A DNA stretch of 11,248 bases, taken from contig NW_001865057.1 in the NCBI RefSeq assembly GCF_000002865.3, forward strand, positions 444,599 to 455,846, read 5' to 3'. The translations under genes were made by a program, and so were the position numbers. Origin of the DNA: Monosiga brevicollis MX1 (taxonomy: Eukaryota; Opisthokonta; Choanoflagellata; Craspedida; Salpingoecidae). The notes beneath the pieces were generated by a model, which saw nothing but the letters and a program-made list of their open reading frames with translations, was not told the DNA's origin and ran no database searches. Position 1 is the first letter of the stretch. The number at the start of each line of letters is the position of its first letter. Below, piece after piece: positions 1-6,671 of the stretch.

Positions 1-348
1 CTGGCCCTCTCCACATTTGATCTTGACCAGTCGGCTGCCTGCTGCTTCGGGTGCCTGGTGCTCGCTCGCTCGCTCGCCTTTTTTGTTGGCCCATTGTACA
101 CTACATTTTGGCATGCACACGCTGCCACCATAGCTCAACTCGCGCTTCCTTCACCTCTTTTGTCGCCTCTCCATCCTGGCTCTGCCGGCCGCTTCATCTC
201 ATCTCATGCAAAACACCTTCTTGCCGCCCCAAACCGCCGCATCTTGATTTGGCTCACGCCTTGACGCCATGGTGTGGCTTGGCAGGTTTGCAGCAGGCTG
301 CCGCCGCTCCTTTTCTTCTTTGACCTTGGTATTCCCGGTATCGTTGCA
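1..348. other. 5' flank / probable promoter and leader of the Ras-family gene
   Basis: No gene is supported here. The stretch is pyrimidine-rich and carries a short (CTCG)4 tract at 61-76. The frame of the GTPase is closed by TGA at 262-264, so ATG 349 is the first ATG in that frame after a stop. An out-of-frame ATG at 269 opens a reading frame that overlaps the GTPase start. It is an upstream ORF only if that part is transcribed and unspliced, which cannot be judged here. No convincing TATA element was seen. Confidence 0.5.
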
Positions 349-1409
349 ATGGCCGTCGAACCGATCAAGATCGCTGTCATTGGTGATGGCGGTGTCGGCA
401 AGAGTGCTTGCACCATCCGCTTCGTCAAAAACCAGTTTCACGAGGTGTGTAGCAATTTCTGCTCCCACCCTCACTTGCAGACAATGAAAACTCCCTTGCC
501 GTCGCCCTCTCGGCCGTTGCCTCACCACAACATTGCGACATTCCGCCTTTTGTGTTGCGTATCGATTTTTCGACAGCAATACGACCCTACAATAGGTGCG
601 CGCCCACTCCCGTGCCTCCGTCTCGCCTCCCAACCTGCCTGCTCTCCGTCGACACGTCCTTACTCAAAAGCTCCTGCCGTGTGATATTTTCGCTTCTTCT
701 CCGCATTGTCTGTAGAACAAACCTACTCGACAACGGTGGAAACAGAAGAATTTGGCTCCTTGCCAGTGGAAATTATCGACACAGCCGGCCAAGATGACTA
801 TGAAAACTTCCGATCCGTGAGCATCAGCTACGGCCAGGTTAGGAGACTCTCCATCTCAACAAACTTGCCTGTCCCTATTGTGCTCGACGCTGTTCATCTT
901 GACTTCACCACTTGCACCCCGTGTCCCTCCGCCCAGGCCTTCCTGCTCGTGTTTGCCATCACCTCCCACAAAACCTTTGAGAAGATGGAGAGTATGCTAG
1001 TTGAGGCCAAGGAGGATGCACCAAAAATTGTGATTGGTAACAAATCGGTACGTCCCTAGCCTCTCGTTCCTTCTTTCTTTCCCTTGTATTCGTTCCCTCT
1101 CGCTCGAGCATCTTGCCTGCATTTGAAATTTTTAATTTGTTCTTCCAACTTTGGGGCCAACCCAAACTGACACCTTTACCACTCTCGCAATAGGATTTGA
1201 GTGCAGACCGAAAGGTATCTGTGGCAGAGGTCGAGGCGTGGTGCAAGGAACGTGGCTTCAAGTACTTTGAAACTTCTGCCAAGAACAATATCAACGTTCG
1301 TGAGGCTTTTGTCGACCTCGTCCAACAAGCCGCCAAGAAGCGACAGCACACTCGCACCGGTGCCAAGGGTACTGGTGCCAATGGAGGCGGCTGCTGCCTT
1401 CTCATGTAA
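349..1409 (+). CDS. Ras-family small GTPase with CAAX box (five exons, complete)
   Basis: Exons 349-444, 577-595, 716-837, 937-1047 and 1194-1409 join in phase to give 187 aa. All G-boxes are present. The P-loop GDGGVGKS is at 12-19. The effector loop YDPTIE at 34-39 has Thr37 equivalent to Ras T35. DTAGQ at 60-64 keeps the catalytic Gln. NKSD is at 114-117 and ETSAK at 142-146. The C-terminus has a basic KKR (164-166), a Gly-rich linker and CCLLM. CLLM fits a farnesylated CAAX box, and the adjacent Cys is a possible palmitoylation site, so the protein should sit on the inner plasma membrane or endomembranes as a GTP/GDP switch. The family is certain. The subfamily (Ras, Rap or other) is not, because the third-helix region is about five residues shorter than in H-Ras. 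Switch I lies on a 19-nt microexon. Introns are 99-146 nt. The gene converges on the IMPase gene. Confidence 0.93.
577..595 (+). other. 19-nt microexon encoding the Ras effector loop
   Basis: The exon is flanked by an acceptor ending in CAG (574-576) and a donor GTGCGC (596). It encodes QYDPTI plus the first base of the following Glu codon, completed at 716-717. Leaving it out would break the frame and remove the switch I core, so it must be constitutive for a working GTPase. Confidence 0.88.
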
Positions 1410-2052
1410 ACGTCATTCGTTGTCTCGGACCTGATGTACCGTCTACAAACCATGCCAGCCCCCGGGCTTCAATCTTGCCGTGTGATTCTTGTCGACTGCA
1501 GTTGTTTTTTCCCCACCACATTGCCACCCGCATCGCTTCTACCAGTGGCTTTGCTCGTGCAACCCCTGAGCGCACCCCGTGCACCCTGCCTTTTCTCTTT
1601 CTTCAACCTTGGCATGACAGAGGCCTGCGCCCACTGCCGCCACAAGAACACTTTTCATGCTCTTCTCTTGCATCGGGCTTCAACCCGGTGTAGGTGGGCC
1701 ACCCGCCTCTTCCTTTAATCCTCGGAAAGTCTTGGCGTGTGTGCCTTGCTCCGGCATTTCCTGGTGATCATCCGCCCCTAGCTTTGAGCTGTTGATTTTC
1801 TTTTCTTGCCCCCTCCATGTTTGTTCGTCTCATCTCTTCGGCAGAGCCCAGAGAAGCTTATTATCTTGACAACGTCATCATGTACTTGTCACGCCTTGGC
1901 AGTCTTAGTTGGAATTGACAGGCGAATCTGAACGCCCCAAACTGAATACTATCCACATTATCACGTTGAAAGCACAAGAGAATGGTAAGGAATGGCAAGA
2001 ATCGCACACACACACACACACACACACACAATACAGGTATCCAGGCCACCAC
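1410..2052. other. Convergent spacer: 3' region of the Ras gene
   Basis: Several open frames are present but none shows a family motif or a credible splice structure. The stretch most likely holds the 3' UTR of the GTPase on the plus strand and the distal 3' region of the IMPase gene on the minus strand. No canonical AATAAA signal was seen. A (CA)13 tract lies at its right end. Confidence 0.5.
2005..2030. repeat. (CA)13 microsatellite
   Basis: Thirteen uninterrupted CA dinucleotides in the spacer between the convergent Ras and IMPase genes. They lie 22 bp from the start of the 17-bp minisatellite. Confidence 0.97.
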
Positions 2053-2209
2053 TGCCCTCTCGATTCAGCTGCCCTCTCGATTCAGCTGCCCTCTCGATTC
2101 AGCTGCCCTCTCAATTCAGCTGCCCTCTCGATTCAGCTGCCCTCTCGATTCAGCTGCCCTCTCAATTCAGCTGCCCTCTCGATTCAGCTGCCCTCTCAAT
2201 TCAGCTGCC
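2053..2209. repeat. 17-bp minisatellite, nine copies plus a 4-bp partial copy
   Basis: The unit is TGCCCTCTCGATTCAGC on the plus strand. Copies start at 2053, 2070, 2087, 2104, 2121, 2138, 2155, 2172 and 2189. The only variation is G or A at unit position 10, in the order G G G A G G A G A. Each junction recreates the palindrome CAGCTG. Because 17 is not a multiple of three, all three frames read through as repeated peptide; I treat that as non-coding. The array stops at the TAG stop codon (2211-2209) of the minus-strand IMPase gene, so it is the start of that gene's 3' UTR. Confidence 0.96.
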
Positions 2210-3514
2210 TAAAAGATGGGTTCTTTCAAACACTTGGTGACAGCCGAGGCAATCTCTTCGTTGCAGGCTAGCAGATAGTGCCGAGAGCACAAGTCAAGGG
2301 CCCCCCCTCGCATGTCTCGGGCAATGCCCCCCGCCTCCAAGACCACAATGGCACCAGCGCACACATCCCAAGGATGTGGTCCGTACTCGAAAAAGCAATT
2401 CACACGGCCACACGCCACGCTTGTGATTTGGTTGCAAGCACTTCCGTTCATGCGCAGGCCGCGAAGATTCTCCTTCATGAGGTTACGGATGGAGCCTATT
2501 GGCAACATGGAAATGGTGAGCGTGGAAAATGGCGTGACCTAGGCATGAGTTATTGAGACCTGGATCTCCCGGTCCTTGCATGCTCGCTTATGGTAGCCAC
2601 AGGCTCAATAGATGGGTGCCATCAAGCACGGAAACGTGACGCACCAGTAATGTGGTCAATCGCCAGGTCGTTGCGACGGTAGCCAATGTTGGTGGACACA
2701 ATGGCTTGGGACAGCTGTGAGGGTTCCGTGTCCACATGAATGGGCTTGTCATTTAGAAAGGCCCCGCCGTTTTTCCAGGCCTTGTAGCATTCTTTGCGAA
2801 TGGGGTCAAAGACAACGCCCAGGACAGGCTGCTTCTCAAAGCTCAGGCCAATGGAGACGGACACCTGGGGAAGACATGGAGCGGGCAGTACAGCGCAGCA
2901 TAATCGACGACTTGGTTGAGCAAACGCACACCAAAGGTACAGTAGCAGCGCCAAACAGAAGACGCACATCGGGATGACGATGAATGGCATTGGTGGTGCC
3001 GTCCACAGGATCCACGATAAAGGTGGGTGCATCCGTCAGGGTGTATGATCCTGTGGCGCATCCAAGTGCAAGGCATTTGAGGTTGAGTTGGGCGAGTCTA
3101 TGCCAGTCACAGGGCTGCTTATTTGCACCAAGTCCTCGCACCTTCCTCAGAGGAGGTTTCCTCGCCAATAAACTCAAAGGTAGGAAAATCGGCTTTGAGG
3201 CGGCCAAAGATGAGTCGCTCACAGGCCTTATCCGTGTCAGTGACCATGTCGATGCTGGCCACAGACTTGTCTGTCACCTCGGCGGCATTCTTTGGCTTTT
3301 GAAACATGGCCTCGAGCAACTTGGCAGCCTACCCAGAACACACAAGTCAGCGTCCCATGAAGCGTACACGCATCCATCCGCAGCCCAGATGCAACTCGAC
3401 ACTCATGCCCATCCTCCAATTTCCAGCTCTCCCAGAGCCTCGTGGCCTCACCTCACGGGCCACCTCCTCGACCACGACGGCAATCTTGGGCAGATTTTCC
3501 GCTGAGTACTCCAT
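2209..3514 (-). CDS. IMPA: Inositol monophosphatase (five exons, complete)
   Basis: Exons in transcript order are 3514-3452, 3328-3142, 3050-2968, 2864-2645 and 2495-2209, giving 279 aa, the usual IMPase length. Metal-site motifs are in order: VTDTD (50-54), GEE (76-78), DPVDGTT (97-103) and PWD (226-228). These supply the Glu and Asp ligands of the Mg2+ centre of the lithium-sensitive phosphomonoesterase family. Family knowledge says the enzyme hydrolyses inositol monophosphates to free inositol in the cytosol, feeding phosphoinositide synthesis. ATG 3514 gives an N-terminus matching family length. An in-frame ATG at 3628 would add 38 Arg-rich residues, and I regard that as a leader or an alternative start. 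The stop codon abuts the 17-bp minisatellite. The paralogue type (IMPA1 or IMPA2) cannot be assigned. Introns are 91-149 nt. Confidence 0.93.
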
Positions 3515-4020
3515 GCTCTTGGTCCTGCGTCTAACACCACGCCAAACATCACCAGCCCCCCGCCTACTGTGAGCCAGACGGCGACCAAATGCACGCGGCT
3601 TCTCAGACCTGCACGGCGCATACTCCACTGACCCGAGATGTCTGTGTGTCTGAACGAGTTCTTAAAAGAAGAAGAAAAAGAAAGAAAAACAAGAACGTGT
3701 GAATAAAAAAAAAAAATATTTTTTCAAGAGTTTTATGCGAAAGAAAGAAAAACAAGGACGTGTGAATAAAAAAAAAAAATATTTTTTCAAGAGTTTTATG
3801 CGAATATCTCGGAATTTCACTTCATTTTATGGTTTCTTCCTTCTGCACATTTGGGCCACACATTCGTTCCCGTTCCCGGTCAGTCGTTCATTTGTTGGGG
3901 ATGGTATGCTTGTTTTGTCGGGAGATGGGGCTGAAGCCCAACCAGGCAGGCCATACTGAAATCGATTGTGATACGGTCGCTACAGGCAGGTAGCCCGAAC
4001 GGCAGGTGAATACCTATTCC
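3515..4020. other. Spacer between IMPase 5' end and ODR4 3' end
   Basis: This stretch should hold the IMPase promoter and leader and the ODR4 3' UTR, both on the minus strand. Its main feature is the A/T-rich 63-bp tandem duplication at 3677-3803. From 3804 to 4020 I see nothing recognisable. An in-frame, Arg-rich extension of the IMPase ORF runs from ATG 3628 to 3515. Confidence 0.5.
3677..3803. repeat. 63-bp tandem duplication, two copies plus one base
   Basis: Copy 1 is 3677-3739 and copy 2 is 3740-3802, with one extra matching base. The copies differ at one position (A3694 versus G3757) and share identical A12 runs. Each holds the perfect palindrome AAAAAATATTTTTT. The near-identity, including the homopolymer lengths, points to a recent duplication. 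It lies about 165 bp upstream of the IMPase ATG. Since 63 is divisible by three, it also produces a misleading repeated-peptide ORF on the plus strand. Confidence 0.95.
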
Positions 4021-6471
4021 CTAGTCACGAAAAGCAAAGACCAATAGGGCAACGAGCGGAACCACCAGGAGACTCAAGAGCCAAATCAGGTGGTCCTTCG
4101 ACACTGGTTGCGCGGTGGCCGCCTTGGCGCCAGAGGCAGGGGCTGCGGCGGCACGAGTGGCCGTGGTAGGGGATGAACGCGGTAGTAAGACTGCTTGGGC
4201 TCGTCCACTGGGCAAGGTTTCGCCGTGGAGCTCGCGTTGCATCTGCACATCCTTGGCGATGGCTGCTGGCGCTGGCGCTGGCGCATGGGCACGGCATGAG
4301 CTTGCGGCGTCGGCAACAACTGCTAAGAGCTGGGTAGCCGACAAGCCCAGCAACTCCATCGTCTCTGCTTGCAGCTGCTCATTGAGTCCCTGCGGACGCA
4401 CCAGGCGCCACGACGATCAACACAGAAGCCGTTAGGGGGTTCCACTTGTCGAGGGGACGCAGGCGGAAGCAGCGGCACACGACACACTTTATGCTCTTCG
4501 TAGCAATCGTATCGTGTCCAGCACGGAAAGCGCTGTCCTCCGTCAAATCGCTGGCGTCGAGGGGCCGGGAGCGCCACGGGGGCTGAGGTCTTGTGCGTTT
4601 CGTCTGCCAAAAGCATGCGTGGAAGGTGAGTACAAGAGAGACATGGCGTCGAGCTTTTCGAGTCATCAAGGGCAAACGTACGATGATGAGTGTGTGTTGC
4701 CACGACGCGATCCAAAAACACCACCACGGCGCGCATCGCATCGTGCCGCACGGCAGCCGCGAGTTCAGTCGCTGTTGCCATCGTAGGCACACATGCCCAC
4801 AATGGTACACGGCCAGAGACGACCAGCGTGGCATTGTTGCCCGCAGCCTTTGGGGTGGCACATTGAGCTTGTTGCAAGGAATTGATACTGAAGCAGACCT
4901 GTAGGGAACCAGCCGGTACAATTCAAGCCTCGAGGTGAGCGCATCAAATGTGCCTCAATCCCACGGCAAGACGTTCATGCAACTAGCGAGGGCCAACTTA
5001 CATCGTGGCTAGGTAGCTGAACGGGGGTTTCGCCGGTCAGCACCACAGGTTGACCATGGACCTCCACGGATACAACAGCATCCGCGTACTCCTAGCAATG
5101 GCAGCCACCCGACAGGGGTTTGAAATCACGGTGAAAGTCGATCCTTTCAAGCTGTGAGGCGAGCAAATTCGGGCAATGCCGAAGGAAAGTACCCACCGCT
5201 TCGGCACACCCCTGCATCTGATGAATTGTCGTCTTGAGATCACGAAGCGTGTTGGCTTGAGCGGGCAATGCAAGCTTTCGTGGTGGTCATCAAGCACATC
5301 AAAGGCATGGCGCGCAATGAGAAAAGTGGAGCAGCTGACACAAGCGGCATCCAAAGGGTGCAAATCTGGTAGGTGTACGAGTGAAGGAGCAAGAGCAGGC
5401 GCGTGTGTACCCACCTGCACATGCAAGTTTGATCGTAGAACCATGCGCTTCTCGTCGAGCGATGCGCGCTGCAGCGTTAGGCTGCGGCTTGATTCCTACC
5501 AAAGTCGGATCACGTGTTGAGTTTAAACACCAATGCATGTGCGGCATTTAGGACCCTGGAACCCCGGGTCAAGCCCGGCATGTAGTTTGGCGCAGCTTAC
5601 ATACCTTGGTGCGCACGTTGAGCAGCTTGGCCGTCAAGGTTGGGTTTCCAGTCTCCACCTCAGCGGTCAGAAAAAAGCCGCCGTAGGCCTGGCGATGCTC
5701 AAAGGTCTCACAGGCGCCTGGTGGTCAGGTAGCACGACGGCACCATGGCACATGTTGAGGTTGGCCATGAGATCAAAATCAGGCTCTCTAAACTCGCAGC
5801 GGGCGGTTGGAGACAATCGGGTAACCTACGTGCAGTCAGGTGTACCGCTGTCTGTAGCTTGGCCGCGAGATTGACGGCCTTGGGTGCCATTCCCAAGGCT
5901 CCCACAATGCGGCAGCCACCGGGTAGCAGCTCATAGACTGCACAAACATGAGCCAAAAAATGTTAGCAAACCCAGGGCCACGTCGTAGGGACGCACACGA
6001 GAGGCAGAGCCGTCGAATCGAGAGGGAAGGTCACGTACTGCGCTCGGCAATCTGTGAGACCCATTCATCATCCAGGCGCGCCAGCAAGGCCTGGACGGCC
6101 TTGGGGTCACTCACAGCCAATGCTTCGCTCGCAGCGGCAGCACGGTCCTCTGGGCCACCTTCCTGATCCTCGTCCTCGGCGTCCTCCAACGGGCAGCGCA
6201 CGTAATCGTAGACATGAACGCCGGTTGTGCCCACATGGCCAATCAAGAATCCAAACTACCATCGGTCCAGAATGGCACCTGTAAGCACCCTCACCCTTCC
6301 ACCCCACGCACTTGACCCCTCCCCTCATCCTGATCAACCCAACAATCGTACCTGCCACCCATACGTTCCCGACCAAGCATCAATCTCCGCCGCCAGGGCC
6401 TCATCGATCCAGCCTTCAGATGGCGGCGACACCGCCATCGTCGTCGTCGTCGTCGTCGTCGTCGTGCTCAT
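4021..6471 (-). CDS. ODR4: ODR4 homologue, tail-anchored ER protein (ten exons, complete)
   Basis: Exons in transcript order are 6471-6352, 6255-6039, 5937-5830, 5717-5605, 5495-5415, 5274-5197, 5091-5002, 4898-4682, 4603-4488 and 4389-4021, giving 502 aa (human ODR4 is about 454). ODR4-like signatures, recalled from the human protein, appear in order: GFLIGH near 42-47 followed by a DYV strand, LDDEW (101-105), LLPGG (116-120), a SNLHVQ strand (208-213) and a long helix after VVSGRV (around residue 295). The C-terminus is Ala/Pro-rich and ends in one hydrophobic segment (about 482-500) with almost nothing after it, a tail anchor. In animals ODR4 is an ER protein that recruits the UFM1 protease UFSP2, and worm ODR-4 is needed for receptor trafficking to cilia. 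An Asp/Glu-rich insert sits in exon 2. The exon 3/4 and 8/9 junctions are least certain (4582 is an alternative exon 9 start). Confidence 0.82.
6439..6465 (-). repeat. (ACG)9 coding microsatellite: poly-Thr at the ODR4 N-terminus
   Basis: Nine ACG codons follow Met-Ser and precede a second in-frame ATG (6438-6436). The run encodes Thr3-Thr11. Either ATG could start the protein; conserved sequence begins only after the second one. The tract is slippage-prone and probably varies in length between isolates. Confidence 0.9.
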
Positions 6472-6543
6472 CTCGATTTGTCTGACAAAACAATGTCAGA
6501 CAGATGGAAGACTCGATTTGTCTGACATCATTTTGTCAGCAGA

Positions 6544-6551
<8 letters not shown>
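6472..6551. repeat. Imperfect 40-bp direct repeat with internal inverted repeats
   Basis: The sequence CTCGATTTGTCTGACA occurs at 6472-6487 and again at 6512-6527. In the first copy TGTCTGACA (6479-6487) faces its exact reverse complement TGTCAGACA (6494-6502), giving a 9-bp stem with a 6-nt loop. The second copy keeps CTGACA...TGTCAG (6522-6539) as a shorter stem. Four related half-sites thus fall within about 60 bp of the divergent spacer. Confidence 0.88.

Positions 6552-6602
<51 letters not shown>
6549..6602. repeat. (GA)27 microsatellite
   Basis: Twenty-seven perfect GA repeats end 69 bp before the ATG of the MGAT2-like gene. In animals GA tracts in promoters can recruit GAGA-type factors or exclude nucleosomes; whether they do so here is unknown. 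Confidence 0.97.
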
Positions 6603-6604
<2 letters not shown>

Positions 6605-6671
6605 GGTTCAGCGCCTTGATGACGGAGACGTCCTGACAACGGCCGATGGTTGGTAGCTGGATCTGATCAGC

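Larger units (their letters stand above)
6472..6671. promoter_or_regulatory. Divergent (possibly bidirectional) promoter region, ODR4 / MGAT2-like
   Basis: Only 200 bp separate the two start codons, so both promoters and leaders must lie here unless they extend into the genes. It contains a duplicated hairpin sequence (6472-6551), then (GA)27. A GATAAAAG at 6542-6549 is loosely TATA-like for the plus-strand gene, but I would not rely on it. Its role as a promoter is inferred from position only. Confidence 0.5.

Noticed and set aside
269-487. ATG at 269 as the Ras start
   Set aside because: It is out of frame with the GTPase and lacks the G1 motif. ATG 349 is in frame, follows an in-frame stop at 262 and gives the normal Ras N-terminus.
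199-633. 144-aa minus-strand ORF opposite the Ras gene
   Set aside because: It overlaps well-supported Ras exons and introns on the other strand and shows no motif of its own.
1434-1718. 94-aa ORF downstream of the Ras stop
   Set aside because: It has no recognisable domain, is Cys/Ser-rich low-complexity and is best explained as 3' UTR or spacer.
2053-2209. CRISPR-like periodic repeat
   Set aside because: The 17-bp units are directly adjacent with no unique spacers, and the context is a eukaryotic gene region.
1909-2271. Open reading frames giving a repeated SIQLP/SRFSCPL-type peptide
   Set aside because: They arise from reading the 17-bp minisatellite, which is open in all three plus frames. 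They lack a family motif and run into the antisense of the IMPase last exon.
3699-3959. ORF with a repeated Lys-rich, Phe-rich peptide
   Set aside because: It is produced by the 63-bp duplication, whose length is a multiple of three. It begins at a GTG, not an ATG, and has no other coding support.
4470-4620. A second frame in ODR4 exon 9 with plausible codon use
   Set aside because: No donor/acceptor pair joins it in phase to the strong GTACGT donor at 4681. The chosen frame gives the LP...YD.YEE pattern and links in phase to the last exon.
5697-5743. Mini-introns of 23 or 26 nt, or a frameshift, in ODR4
   Set aside because: Both are far shorter than every other intron here (78-191 nt). A single 112-nt intron with good signals explains the frame change, so no pseudogene call is needed.
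6227-6619. Plus-strand ORF with a Val run and an Arg-Glu run
   Set aside because: The runs are translations of the (CGT)9 and (GA)27 microsatellites, and the ORF lies antisense to the ODR4 first exon.
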